64,000 nucleotides of DNA. Origin: Branchiostoma floridae (taxonomy: Eukaryota > Chordata > Leptocardii > Amphioxiformes > Branchiostomatidae). Shown here one piece after another: positions 22,401 to 29,401 of this stretch. Where the stretch lies: the NCBI RefSeq assembly GCF_000003815.2, contig NC_049997.1, positions 16,169,189-16,233,188 of the forward strand, written 5' to 3'. Under the pieces are notes generated by a model, which ran no database searches, was not told the origin of the DNA, and saw nothing but the letters and a program-made list of their open reading frames with translations. The position numbers and the translations under genes are program-made. The stretch's first letter is position 1; each line of letters begins with the position of its first letter.

Positions 22401-23641
22401 ACCCATATAAGTGGTAGAGTCCGCTAGTGGTTACGTCACGCACTGTGTGGTGCTGGTTGTTTACCATCATGGAACGGTTCCATAAGAAGTTGTCAATAGA
22501 CTATGTTGAGTATGTTGACTATGCGTCCACTGTAGTCCTTGAGTATACACCGCACGCGTTCCCTATTAGCGTGGAGTCAGCGGTTGGTCTCCTAGAACCC
22601 ACACACGCACCAAGAAGCTTGGATGCCACGCAACTCAGGTAATGATACTAAAAAGAAGAGGCGCGACGGAAGGCACCACCCCATAGCTTCATATGGATGA
22701 GTCAATCACTGCGCAGAAAGAATAGGTAACTATCTTTCCTGCGCTGTGATTGGCGATGCCTATATTAGGCGAAGACCCAATCCTTTATAAGGGTAGGATA
22801 GACTATTCACATGCAGTTTGACCGACTCATCCGCACAGCCTGGAATCCGTCGAAGACGTGAACATGGGATAGAAGGAGTGGGACAAGGGAAAAGAGGTAG
22901 GCACGATGGAGCGCAGTTTTCTTTTTCGCCCGCCCACCCACCCACTCACTTAGTCTGGGGAATGTTATATGTATCACATCTTCGCGCGACTCCAGGCACC
23001 ACCCCATAGCTTCATATGGATGAGTCAATCACTGCGCAGAAAGAATAGGTAACTAATGATGTAAATGTGCTAAAATAGTGCATTAGATGTCAATATTATA
23101 CAGACTGCCTTATTCAGAATATTTCCACTTTTAACAATGTAATATTGCTTAGGTTGCCTTTGAATTTAGAAGCTCTCTAATTCACGCCCAATCTTTTCTC
23201 AAATTGCAGATAGCAAAAGCCACCCTACATACGTACCTGTGTGATCTGGGAGTCGCCAAACTGAAGACAGCCGCCATCAGCTCGACTCTCAGTAGGACCA
23301 CTCGCAGCGTGCCCACCCCCATCAAGTACCTACCGCCCGAATGTGACGACGGTCTAACCGTAGGGAAGTCTTCTGACATCTGGTGTCTGGGCTGCACCCT
23401 AGCGGAGCTCTTCAGTGGTGTAGAGCTGTGGGATCTGCATGGGGTTTCTCAAGTTCATTTTGAGAGGGTTCTTAGAAAGAAAAGGGAGGAGAATCTTCCC
23501 CCTGATGCCCTCTTAGCTATCAGTGATGAGGCTTTCCCGGGGGTTAAAGAGCTTCTGGAAAAGGCGCTTTGTTATGATTATAAGAAACGTGTCAGTGCGG
23601 CTAAAATGTCGGAGGAGTTTGCGACCATGTGTGCGAATTAG
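4372..23641 (+). CDS. CARD-DEATH-DEATH-DEATH-protein kinase, 18 exons, 855 aa (reconstructed)
   Basis: Exons: 4372-4654, 6307-6552, 7328-7459, 8099-8131, 8442-8705, 10714-10959, 11473-11511, 11796-11864, 12017-12073, 12289-12333, 12453-12487, 12684-12765, 13120-13187, 13574-13661, 14122-14314, 14682-14820, 15405-15521, 23210-23641. Every junction is GT/AG and every phase matches; the sum is 2568 nt with one stop at the end. Domains: CARD (1-91), DEATH 1 (95-176), Pro-rich linker (177-231), DEATH 2 (about 232-305), DEATH 3 (320-401), Ser/Glu-rich linker (402-562), kinase (about 583-855). The kinase keeps its G-loop, Lys607, Glu622, HQD 703-705, Asn710, DLG 724-726 and PPE 754-756, so activity is plausible. 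By family knowledge, CARD and DEATH domains recruit partners and an IRAK/RIPK-like kinase signals downstream, probably in cytosolic innate immunity or cell death. It has no transmembrane segment or signal peptide. Individual small exons could be wrong; the domain exons are secure. Confidence 0.8.
4899..5115. mobile_element. Short palindromic TIR element in intron 1
   Basis: The left end, TAACGCTAGTTCACCTTTATCC, is matched in reverse complement by TAACGCTACTTCACTTTTATCC at the right end. Inner segments (ATATCC, TATTCAAAA) also pair. A truncated relative lies at 33718-33830. Confidence 0.65.
5570..6306 (+). pseudogene. Tandem partial copies of the DEATH-1 exon 5' part
   Basis: Three diverged copies of intron plus the first part of exon 2 precede the real exon, with TTTGACATCGT cores near 5758, 5940 and 6131 (the real one at 6321). 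A fourth partial intron segment lies near 5630. The unit is about 180-190 bases. Each copy stops matching after the WKEIAR-equivalent region. The first contains an in-frame stop (AATGAGTAG), so they are decayed exon fragments. Confidence 0.75.
6307..6552 (+). CDS. Exon 2: DEATH domain 1
   Basis: The acceptor is TTCATTCAAAG|GC and the donor is CTTATAG|GTAATT; 246 nt, phase 1 to phase 1. The peptide shows WKEIARRLGLTEPAIASID and, later, ALNVWLGDHGRNATVDMLKEAL, the typical Trp-containing DEATH-fold pattern (helices 2-3 and 5-6). Confidence 0.85.
7032..7267. mobile_element. 236-bp TIR element with 9-bp target duplication
   Basis: The 34-bp inverted ends are identical, starting AGCACGTCACCGGAACGTAC on the left and ending with its reverse complement on the right. 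GATGACACT occurs directly at both flanks (7023-7031 and 7268-7276). It is non-coding and sits in intron 2 of the kinase gene. The 9-bp duplication suggests a Mutator-like or Merlin-like origin. Confidence 0.85.
7328..7459 (+). CDS. Exon 3: Pro/Ala-rich linker
   Basis: The acceptor TTTCTCTCAG and donor CAGCAG|GTAATT enclose 132 nt in phase 1. It encodes a flexible stretch with PAQAPRPPPAAP, as expected between death-fold domains. Confidence 0.65.
7490..8004. mobile_element. 515-bp PIF/Harbinger-like MITE
   Basis: The ends form a perfect 32-bp inverted repeat starting GGCCACAGCAAGTAAATTTT. TTA flanks both sides (7487-7489 and 8005-8007), the TWA-type duplication of PIF/Harbinger elements. ORFs within it (for example near 7660-7986) have no recognisable domain and I do not call them. 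Confidence 0.85.
8099..8131 (+). CDS. Exon 4: 11-residue linker exon
   Basis: Acceptor CATCGTAG|AA and donor GCTG|GTAAGT; 33 nt, phase 1. It encodes EQVRGSTRPSA. It is supported by phase and strong splice sites only. Confidence 0.5.
8442..8705 (+). CDS. Exon 5: DEATH domain 2
   Basis: Acceptor ACCATACAG|TC, donor TTCGAAG|GTAAGG; 264 nt, phase 1. It shows WKDLARKLGFKEVDIEVIED and LTTWRQKHGYDATVGRLWTA. A short acidic tail (GVDGEDGSGQFEG) follows the domain. Confidence 0.85.
8706..9910 (+). repeat. Tandem array of eight 3'-half copies of DEATH-2 exon
   Basis: After the genuine donor at 8706, the last roughly 100 bases of exon 5 plus the start of intron 5 recur with donors at 8876, 9040, 9175, 9310, 9474, 9609, 9744 and 9902. 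A higher-order 434-bp unit is present twice (8881-9314 and 9315-9748, virtually identical). Most copies keep the frame of GYDATVGRLWTAL and the donor GAAG|GTAAGG but lack an AG acceptor at the homologous position. They are therefore probably not used, or are read only as intron. Confidence 0.85.
10342..10407. repeat. (AGT)n microsatellite
   Basis: About 22 uninterrupted GTA/AGT units, with imperfect AGT/ACT units on either side (10276-10480). It lies in intron 5; the poly-Ser ORF through it is an artefact. Confidence 0.95.
10714..10959 (+). CDS. Exon 6: DEATH domain 3
   Basis: Acceptor TTTGTTGCAG|AT and donor TCTATG|GTAAGT; 246 nt, phase 1, the same length as exon 2. The peptide has KWKLLAELLGVPPQKIAWVQRKH and ALNMWYWDRKSDSSIETLKVA in segments typical of DEATH folds. 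It is more diverged than domains 1 and 2. Confidence 0.8.
11473..11511 (+). CDS. Exon 7: linker
   Basis: 39 nt, phase 1; acceptor ATATTCAAG, donor GATG|GTAAGA. Encodes GGGADTEEPNQND (first Gly split). Confidence 0.55.
11796..11864 (+). CDS. Exon 8: linker
   Basis: 69 nt, phase 1; acceptor TATCCTACTAG, donor AACAG|GTAAAT. Encodes DHVDLSSSARFPIQEAPK and a few more residues; no domain. Confidence 0.55.
12017..12073 (+). CDS. Exon 9: linker
   Basis: 57 nt, phase 1; acceptor CACTTTCAG, donor GCGTG|GTATTT. Encodes EPMDSSTSRSPQEEVGTER. Ser/Glu-rich. Confidence 0.5.
12289..12333 (+). CDS. Exon 10: linker
   Basis: 45 nt, phase 1; acceptor ATATTATAG, donor GAAG|GTATTC. Encodes DHTNSKTSRNPEQEE. It resembles exons 8 and 9 in composition, so these small exons may be old duplicates. 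Confidence 0.5.
12453..12487 (+). CDS. Exon 11: linker
   Basis: 35 nt, phase 1 in, phase 0 out; acceptor ATCCGTACAG, donor TCACAG|GTAAAA. Encodes AMDCSTNRVYSQ. Confidence 0.5.
12684..12765 (+). CDS. Exon 12: linker
   Basis: 82 nt, phase 0 in, phase 1 out; acceptor CTTCAACAG, donor ACCCG|GTAAGT. Gly/Ser/Asn-rich (GDGQNQPAIGGNGSESRES). Confidence 0.55.
12835..12995. mobile_element. 161-bp near-palindromic element in intron 12
   Basis: The left end, ACTCAAGCAACTGGATATAA, and the right end are exact inverted copies over 27 bases. The inner halves also pair (CAGTGACACTGTC with GACAGTGTCACTG). A single-stranded copy would fold into one long hairpin. Confidence 0.8.
13120..13187 (+). CDS. Exon 13: linker
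   Basis: 68 nt, phase 1 in, phase 0 out; acceptor GCCCTACAG, donor GCAGAG|GTTTGT. Encodes DAMSVDQSQRECLHGSQI and five more residues. Confidence 0.5.
13574..13661 (+). CDS. Exon 14: linker before kinase
   Basis: 88 nt, phase 0 in, phase 1 out; acceptor GTTACAAACAG, donor ATCAA|GTAAGG. Encodes ALSNCLYESGAEPGASADRR and more; no domain recognised. Confidence 0.55.
14122..14314 (+). CDS. Exon 15: kinase N-lobe, G-loop and Lys
   Basis: Acceptor TGTTCACAG, donor CTTAAG|GTAAAT; 193 nt, phase 1 to 2. It shows LGKGSFGTVYLAKW, the VAVK lysine (Lys607) and the alpha-C glutamate in FFREMEHL (Glu622), kinase subdomains I-III. Confidence 0.9.
14682..14820 (+). CDS. Exon 16: kinase N-lobe and hinge
   Basis: A long T-tract (14644-14675) precedes the acceptor TTACAAAG. 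139 nt, phase 2 to 0. It encodes LRHPHIVQLLGICWQ and the hinge YLLMTYVDGVDL (subdomains IV-V). Confidence 0.85.
15405..15521 (+). CDS. Exon 17: kinase catalytic loop
   Basis: Acceptor GTACATAG, donor CCTG|GTGAGT; 117 nt, phase 0. It contains SYLHDKHDLVHQDIKPGNVL: the HRD motif is HQD (residues 703-705), with Lys707 and Asn710 kept. The Arg-to-Gln change would remove the arginine that contacts the activation-loop phosphate, so loop phosphorylation may not be needed. Confidence 0.9.
16207..16330. repeat. Nested hairpin repeat
   Basis: GAGCGGTTAAAAACGG on the left pairs with CCGTTTTTAACGGTTC on the right, and inner AGTTGCACGAGGAT pairs with ATCCTTGTGCAACT. It is absent from the other inverted end, so it is a secondary insertion or local inversion. 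Confidence 0.7.
16341..16450 (+). promoter_or_regulatory. Promoter-like direct repeat, left copy
   Basis: The stretch with GATTGGCGATGCC (contains an inverted CCAAT, ATTGG), CTTTATAAG (TATA-like) and ATGCAGTTTGACCGACTC is repeated almost exactly at 22730-22842. An ATG in good context (GACGCCATGG, 16466) follows the left copy only. It opens a 36-codon frame without known domain. Promoter function is inferred. Confidence 0.5.
18090..19760. repeat. 65-68-bp satellite array, about 24 copies
   Basis: Each unit contains CGACAGG, TGTTGGACAA or TGTGGGACAGC, CAGGTAAGTAAC or CAGGCAAGTAAC, and GACTGTTGGACAGTTT. The first copies are spaced 68 bp, later ones 65 bp. Because the period is not a multiple of 3 and stop codons are absent from one strand, all three minus frames stay open for over 1.1 kb with the same cycling peptide. 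I treat those ORFs as by-products. Confidence 0.9.
19761..22120. other. Inner part of the large insertion without recognised genes
   Basis: Decayed satellite-like words (CGACAGGTTG) continue to about 20120. Plus-strand ORFs at 20436-20879 (147 aa, basic C-terminus) and 21691-22023 (110 aa) have no domain that I recognise. Either could be a remnant of an element protein, but nothing in the sequence demonstrates it. Confidence 0.3.
22120..22350. repeat. Purine-rich imperfect tandem repeat
   Basis: Words GGATGAGAGTGGGAGA (twice) and GATGAGATT-GG-GATAGTAGGAGGTATG (twice) recur in a strand with almost only purines. Two to three units; non-coding. Confidence 0.65.
22469..22638 (+). CDS. Possible exon inside the large insertion
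   Basis: An ATG (MERFHKKLSIDYVEYVDYAS...) runs for 56 codons plus 2 nt to a good donor CTCAG|GTAATG. No domain and no partner exon is recognised. It could be chance. Confidence 0.25.
22664..23053. repeat. Direct repeat flanking the right promoter-like copy
   Basis: A roughly 60-base sequence (CACCACCCCATAGCTTC... GCAGAAAGAATAGGTAACT) occurs at 22665-22725 and 22995-23054. It brackets the right copy of the promoter-like repeat (22730-22842). The right inverted end was therefore internally duplicated or was itself invaded. Confidence 0.75.
23210..23641 (+). CDS. Exon 18: kinase DLG, activation loop, C-lobe and stop
   Basis: Acceptor CTCAAATTGCAG; 432 nt, phase 0, ending in TAG. It has YLCDLGVAKLK (DLG in place of DFG, Asp724), the P+1 motif KYLPPE (PPE 754-756), SSDIWCLGCTLAELFSG (Asp768) and a terminal KKRVSAAKM (the conserved Arg of subdomain XI). 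It joins directly to exon 17 to give NVL-IAKATLHTYLCDLG, the normal spacing between catalytic loop and DFG site. Confidence 0.9.
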   Translation: MAKATLHTYLCDLGVAKLKTAAISSTLSRTTRSVPTPIKYLPPECDDGLTVGKSSDIWCLGCTLAELFSGVELWDLHGVSQVHFERVLRKKREENLPPDALLAISDEAFPGVKELLEKALCYDYKKRVSAAKMSEEFATMCAN

Positions 23642-23704
23642 TAACTGAATGATTTGCTTTCCTCTCCCCGGCTTGGATACTTTTATTAGATTGGTAACTC
23701 TCCG

Positions 23705-23710
23705 AATAAA
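23705..23710 (+). terminator. Polyadenylation signal AATAAA of the kinase gene
   Basis: A consensus hexamer lies 64 nt after the TAG, followed by a T-rich segment (CTATTTTGC). This implies a very short 3' UTR. Confidence 0.6.
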
Positions 23711-24147
23711 GAGACTATTTTGCACAACCATTGCTTTATTTCCACCGACATGTCGGTGACAAAAAAGCAGGAGTACCGTTGAATCACAGGAAGTTAAGAA
23801 GACAAACTTAGTTCTGTTGTACATACAATAACCAAGTAATGTAGACACATAATAAGTGGAGGGAGTAGTGTTGCGGCAGAAAAAAGAGGGTCCAAAACCT
23901 GACCTCTCAAAATGATACAAAAGAATAATAGAGTGATTACTTAGTGATATAAATACACTATTTGATTTGCATAATGTATATACAGTATAAAATCTTAATG
24001 CTGTGTACATACTGTAAATGCTACATTCATATTGTTTAATATCTGCAAATTACTACATTCAGCTATAAGGTTTATAAGATATAATGATGTAACATAGGAT
24101 AAATAGTATTTGCTGCGAAGTGACCAACAGCTAGTATAATGCAGCAG

Positions 24148-25116
24148 TTAACCCTATTCAGACCGGGCTTTTTTGGTCATCCCTGGACCGGGGGGGGGGG
24201 GGGGCTTTTGAGGCCCTCCACTTCTAAGTCCTCTAACTCTTGAACAACGTGCCGTAGGGCCACCAAATTTTCAGGACATGATATCGACATAATATCTGAC
24301 AAGTATGTGACGTTTGACGTTACTTTGACGTAAGATGACGTAATTATGACGTCATCAATTTGATTATATTGGCCGGACCCATGAAAAAAGGGTATTCTCA
24401 GACAACTTCAAGTTATAGTAACTTATACTACAAAAATGTAACAACAAGTGCAGATAACAGAATAATAATGTTTATTACGACTTGTATTGCCAATAGCAAC
24501 ATCGATGACGTCATAATGACGTCATAAAATGACGTCATGCACATCTAAGATACGAGTTAGGCTCCGCCATATTATATCCACTACCTTGAATTTTTAAAAC
24601 TACTTTTTTTGCAACAAATAATAACAAAGGGCAATGGAAATAGACTAAATTCATTCATTTAGATGGTTTTTGATGAAAAAATACCAGGTAGTTACAAATT
24701 TTACGGTATAATTAGCTTGTTATTCTTGATCTGGCCATACGGTCCGCCATCTTGGATTTTGGGCTGATGACGTCATCAAATTAGCATAATTTATGCATAT
24801 ATAATTATGAAAGATATGCTAAATAATATAAGATTTTATTTATGTAACAAAATAGCAGTAATATAGCAAATAAATGTGAAAAATACATTGTTAGAACCAA
24901 AAATAGTGATTTTTGGCAAAACTGCCTGTCAGCAAACGGTTGCCATGGCAACACGAAAAAATGGAAAATTTGTCAAACTTCGTAAAATTGTTGCCAACAA
25001 TATTTTAGGAAAACTCACCAAATTTGGTGGCTTTAGCGTAAGGCGTTCTGGCGTTATAGGACATCGAAGTTGGCGCGGGCCTCAAAAGCCCCCCCCCCCG
25101 GTCTGAATAGGGTTAA
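24148..25116. mobile_element. 969-bp TTAA-flanked non-autonomous element
   Basis: The ends are TTAACCCTATTCAGACCGGG and its inverted copy CCGGTCTGAATAGGGTTAA. TTAA at both borders is the piggyBac-type duplication. Just inside each end is a long G- or C-run with CTCAAAAGCCCC/GGGGCTTTTGAGG, extending the pairing. The interior has several TGACGTCAT words and CCGCCATCTTGG, and no gene. Confidence 0.75.
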
Positions 25117-25669
25117 CGAGTTTTGTGATTATATAGTTTTTCATTTGTAACTATAATTTCGCCATTCGGAAGGAACTGCGACTGTTTAAAAATTTGATTG
25201 ATGTAAGCCAATTCTTCTATCAACAACTCTTTAAAAACATCTTAGATATTTGCTTGTAGTTTCTTTGTGTCACACAGCACTTAGTGTATATGACTTACAA
25301 CATAAAGCAATTGTTCTACAACAATCAACATAAAAACATACCTGGACCATTTGTGTGACGCAAGTGCCGTTTTTGATATTTCATAAAATTAAAATATTCG
25401 TTGCAATCAGTGTTTGAATTAGCATAGACTTCGAAAGTATGCTGTGCCCTGAAGAACGGAATAACGAGGACAGGGCCGAGCACTGCGTCATTCGCTCTAA
25501 TGCTGCGTAGTCGGTAAACAGTGGAATCTGACGCGACAGGGTTCTCCCGTGTAACCACGCCTACTCAGATGATTGACAGCTAACTTCTTGCTCAGGTTAC
25601 ATTTGGCTCACGTCCAACAGGTCCAATCTGGAGCATTTTTCGGCGCTGACTATCGCACCCTACAGTCGT
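25117..25669. other. Gene-free spacer
   Basis: AT-rich; no exon, repeat or RNA gene recognised. A minus ORF near 25325-25558 has no domain. Confidence 0.3.
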
Positions 25670-26015
25670 GTTTACAGGGGTAATTGTTTTCCATGATATC
25701 GAATATCCATGTGAGAAATGAAACGTATACAGACAGACACAAGCATAGTTAAGTAAAATACGTCACTGTCCTGTTGTGTTTGAACGTGGTGTGCTTTACA
25801 AACTTTGTAAACAACCAATTTGTGAGAAACATTCTTTTCTAATAATGGTATCGGCTACCTCTCTCTGTTTTCAAATGGTACCTCCCAATTGCAATTTGTG
25901 GATTGTGTTGCACCTTTGGTGTACAAACTCAGGCACAGGTTATCTGCACAGCTATCACACATAACGATCGGAGACTACAGAACGTTACTATTTAAAGCTG
26001 TTTTTCGCCAGAAAT
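25670..26015 (+). promoter_or_regulatory. 5' flank of alternative first exon a
   Basis: The segment 25670-25815 (GTGTTTACAGGG, TGATATCGAATATCCATGTGAGAAAT, CCTGTTGTGTTTGAACGTGGTGTG) is clearly related to 37888-38050, upstream of first exon e (ATGTTTACAGGG, GGATATCGATGTGAGAAATTAAAC, CCTGTTGTTGTTAACAAACGTGTTGTG). Promoter role is inferred from duplication together with the exon. Confidence 0.5.
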
Positions 26016-26043
26016 ATGGAGATGAATCAACGTTCCGTGCAAG
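26016..26043 (+). CDS. Alternative first exon a (MEMNQRSVQ|G)
   Basis: ATG plus 9 codons and one extra base, ending GTGCAAG|GTAAGA in phase 1. It has the same ending pattern (-Q, then G split over the junction) as six other mini-exons in the region. Spliced to a DEATH exon it gives ...VQ-GFS or ...VQ-GSN in frame. It lies upstream of DEATH unit A. Confidence 0.5.
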
Positions 26044-26579
26044 GTAAGACAATAATTCATCATCCGAATCTTGATTAATGTTTTTTCAGGAATGTGACTG
26101 TCTTGAGCAACAGAGATTCTCTCAAATTTTGGCTGTAGCATGTAGCTTCATTGGCTGTTCGTGTCAGGCCATGAAAATTTCAGGTTTTGAAATATCGCAT
26201 GGTACTAACGTTCAACCTTATATAACAACTTAAGTTTGATGATTTTTTTTGTTTGTTTTCTTGTTCATCACTGTAAATGATTTCTCTTGTAGTGATAATA
26301 CGTATAATTTAACATACATGTCTGTGTGCATGGGTTTCAATTCTATTTGGCAAGGAAACAAAGAGAGGCTTAATTGGGTAAATAGTATTTTTGTCCCTTA
26401 CTATATGTCATGCATGGTTAGAGCTATTTAAAATGCTTTCATTTATAATAGCCTCAGTGTCATGTAAAAAGCTCCGTGACGTGAGTCGGTTTCTTTCGTC
26501 CTGTGCAGTTCTGACGGCATAGATCTAATTGCGCTGCGTTCGCCTTTAAGTTGTGTGCAGCAAGTTGTGCGTGCGTGAC

Positions 26580-26667
26580 ATGCAAATTTTTGGTGACGTC
26601 ATCAAAGTGGTCCTCATGCTACCAAAGTGTGCGTTACCAAACGTGATTGACATGAAGGGGAATCCCC
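26580..26667. promoter_or_regulatory. Octamer and kappa-B-like words
   Basis: ATGCAAAT (26580-26587) and GGGGAATCCCC (26657-26667) match the Oct and NF-kappa-B consensus words. They lie 0.6 kb after first exon a and 2.7 kb before first exon b. Function is inferred. Confidence 0.4.
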
Positions 26668-26734
26668 AGGTTATTCCCCTCAGTCGGGTCATAGGTCGCA
26701 TGGTCGGATGCTCTTTCCGGTGTCCGTCTTAAAC

Positions 26735-27201
26735 TACAGTCAAACCTGCCCAAGCGACTACCTCTTCTTAGCGACCACCTGGCCATTATGACCGTTTTTT
26801 CTCGGTCCCGAAAATTTCCCCATTGACGTAAGCATTAAGCGACCTCTTCACAACAGCCACCTAGCCAACGCGACCACGACCGCCAAAATAGGGACCACAT
26901 CCCTGCCCATAATGACCGCGTCATTTTCAAATCTTGAGGTGTCATTTATTTCTAATGATAACTAGCGCGATTTTGTGCCGAATTCGGCCAGTTCGACTAC
27001 CATTACGAAAATTGTTATGTTCGAACAAAGATGGCGGCGGATGCGCGTGCGTGTGCTTGATTTGATATTAAACACAACGGAAACCATTTATACTATGCAT
27101 CGGGCATGTTGTGAGTCGGTACTCTTCTATCCGACCACCTGACCGAATCAACCACTTTTGCCCGGTCCGCCGGCTGGTCGTCTTGGGCAGGTTTGACTGT
27201 A
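26735..27201. mobile_element. 467-bp TA-flanked MITE
   Basis: The ends are inverted copies, TACAGTCAAACCTGCCCAAG and CTTGGGCAGGTTTGACTGTA. The interior has repeated GCGACCACCT-like words. TA at both borders suggests a Tc1/mariner-related origin. The ATGGCGGCGG inside is not called as a start. Confidence 0.8.
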
Positions 27202-27323
27202 CTTTGAGGCGACGTGCAGTCATAGATCGATCCCGAATATAGTAGTATTTATCATTATTAACCATTAAGAGAGTGTCTTCATTTCCGCCTAATATTTGAA
27301 AACTGTAAAAAATAACCCATCGC

Positions 27324-27596
27324 TAACCTGGAATCCAGTCTCCTTGTGGCACGGCCTATCGTAGTTAGTGTAGGCTGTCTACGGGGCCAGTGTAGCTCTC
27401 AGCCGCCGGGTCAATCGTTCACACCCGGTAGGATTTTCACGCGGTTAGACTTTGCCCAGTTGGAGTTATTACCCTACCACGTGAAAATCCTACCGGGTGT
27501 GGCCGATTACCCCGGCGGCTGAGAGCTACACTGGCCCCGTACAAAGCCTGCACTAACTACGGTAGGTCGAACCACAGGAGACTGGATTCCAGGTTA
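27324..27596. mobile_element. 273-bp palindromic TIR element with 9-bp target duplication
   Basis: The two halves pair over about 110 bases each (TAACCTGGAATCCAGTCTCC on the left with its inverse at the right end; CACACCCGGTAGGATTTTCACG with its inverse nearer the centre). ACCCATCGC flanks both sides (27315-27323 and 27597-27605). A left half recurs at 30363-30529 and weaker relatives near 29718 and 37223. Confidence 0.85.
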
Positions 27597-27790
27597 ACCC
27601 ATCGCATGCAGCGCTGAAAAAAAAGCCAGAGAAGCGCGGACAAAAGCACAACAAGCTTCGCAGCCCATGCCTTCTCACATTCTCACAGAACGACCACTTT
27701 TAAAAACCCGGTCACTAGGGTAGGAACAGTGGCGCGGACCAGTAGTAATCATTTATTGGTCAACATACGGAGGAAATCCTTATCAAACAT
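27597..27790. repeat. Duplicated intergenic module, copy 1
   Basis: CCCATCGCATGC-AGCGCTG, GCCAGAGAA-CGCGGAC, CAAAGCACA or CAAAAGCACA, CAGTAGTAATCA and TTTATTGGTCAACA occur in the same order at 46846-47050. The two segments are diverged but collinear, so the neighbourhood was duplicated. Confidence 0.65.
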
Positions 27791-27799
27791 TTTGACAAT

Positions 27800-29040
27800 G
27801 TTTTTGTAGATTTCATGGTATGAAGAACACAACCCACACATGTCTGACCACACTTCACCTTGTTTTTCTCGCCACAAACCTACTGATTTTCAACAGAACG
27901 TCGACTGGGAAACAAGGACAATTATTTAAAATTTGGTCGAAATTGATGAAAGACTCGGCACTATATATCTAATCAGACATGTTTAAATCCTTTTTCAGGA
28001 CGTTGTATTTTCCATTAGAACAATGTAATTGCCTGTTGATTTTATATTATCTGGAATTGACGGCAGGTAAGCTCAACAAACCTCAACGTACGAAGACTAC
28101 GTTTGTAATTATAACCACGTGAATGATTAGACCTTTATTGTACATTTCTGCTATCACAAGGTAAGTACAAGTCATAATGATGTACGACCGCCGCCAAGTT
28201 AGCGATGACTTGATTATCCAAACGCAAATATAGGACATCCGCCCAGCGATCCGGCATGTAGTTCCGGGTCTAAAACTTGAAGATTTATTTCTTGGAAAAA
28301 TGGGTAGAAATTTTGCCAGTTTTGAGGTCAACATGACTGGGGAAGGTTTCTACTTTCTGATTATGGCCAAAAAGCTGAGTTTTTGTGGTTATCAGGGGAT
28401 GTAAAGTGGGCCCCTTCCCTTGGCGGTTATGCGTTTGAGGGGGTGGGAGGGTTTTGTGGTACATGTATTTTTCTGCAAATTCTGCCGTAAGATTTCTAAT
28501 GACAGTTGAGATGATGGGCTTTCATATGAGAGTAAGATTGTACGCCAGTAACGTCAGAAAGGTGAGTTATTGGCCCTGTCTTTCTGTGCCTTTTTGTGTA
28601 CATTTCAATATACCAGGCATCGACTTGCGGATCCCCTATATTTGTGCCTGAGGTTATAGTGAACAATACAATCCATGACCTTCGCCAAGGTAGCGACAAA
28701 TATACTGTAAACAAACACTGTACGTCACGTATGATGAAGTAGAGCTGAAATAACACCTGGGAGAGTCGATCACTCGATCACAAACACTGTACGTCACCTA
28801 TGATGACGTAAGAGCTGAAATAACACTTGGGAGACTAGTCGATCACTCGATCAAAATCGGTCTAAAAGTTATGACATGCACGGGGGTACATTGTTAGTCT
28901 GAATAGCATATTACTATCTTCCAATGGGATCTGACGGTCATCAAAACAACAAAACAAAAAACCAAAAGAGGAGACTCAAAAGGTTTGCCGCCGTAACTGA
29001 CCGAATATTTATCTTGCAGCATGATTTAGTTCAAGCAATA
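27800..29040. repeat. Spacer with a 69-bp tandem duplication
   Basis: From 28711 to 28853 a 69-base unit (ACAAACACTGTACGTCAC ... GGGAGA ... CGATCACTCGATCA) occurs twice with few changes. The rest of the spacer has no recognised gene. Confidence 0.6.
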
Positions 29041-29071
29041 TAGTACTGTGACCAATCACATGACCTCCACA

Positions 29072-29081
29072 CCTTATTTGG
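29072..29081 (+). promoter_or_regulatory. CArG box CCTTATTTGG upstream of first exon b
   Basis: A perfect CC(A/T)6GG word 290 bases before the ATG of exon b. It sits in a segment (CACACCTTATTTGGGC ... GGCTTCCCCA) also found before exon e (38171-38180). SRF binding is inferred. Confidence 0.45.
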
Positions 29082-29361
29082 GCTTGGCTATTTTTAAATA
29101 TGACGTCACTGACGTTATAGAGTACTCGCTGTATATCTTACATGTGCAAGGCTTCCCCATTCGTCAATTCAACCAATTGGCTTGCAGAGAACACATCGTT
29201 GACATGTACAACACATTCTTCTACTTGTGCAAAACACCTACTGGAGTGTCGGAGTACTTGAGGGGTCATTTAGCGGCAAGTGTGTTGGTCTGGAACTTTG
29301 GAAGCAAAAAGTGTGCCCCAGACAGGTCGGCTGAGCTGACCTGTGATTCTCTAACCTACAT

Positions 29362-29401
29362 ATGTCTGACCAAGAACTGAACCCCCGACGTGCTGTACAA
29401 G
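29362..29401 (+). CDS. Alternative first exon b (MSDQELNPRRAVQ|G)
   Basis: ATG plus 13 codons and one base, ending GTACAAG|GTAATA, phase 1. It is the last first exon before DEATH unit A (31026) on the plus strand, so it is the most likely partner of that unit. The bases after the donor (TACGATATAAA) match those after exons d and e. Confidence 0.55.

Larger units (their letters stand above)
16088..23164. mobile_element. About 7-kb composite insertion in intron 17 with long inverted ends
   Basis: The left end (16090-16195) and the right end (about 23055-23164) are inverted copies: AAGGCAACCTAAGCAATATTA, then ATTCTGAATAAGGCA, ATATTGACATCTA and ACATTTACATCAT in the same order. No target-site duplication was recognised. 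Inside are a nested hairpin, two promoter-like direct repeats, a satellite array and no recognisable transposase. It may be a large non-autonomous DNA transposon or a nest of several insertions. It separates the kinase HQD exon from the DLG exon. Confidence 0.65.

Noticed and set aside
27000-27060. ATGGCGGCGG start as a possible gene start
   Set aside because: It lies inside the TA-flanked MITE and its frame closes quickly.
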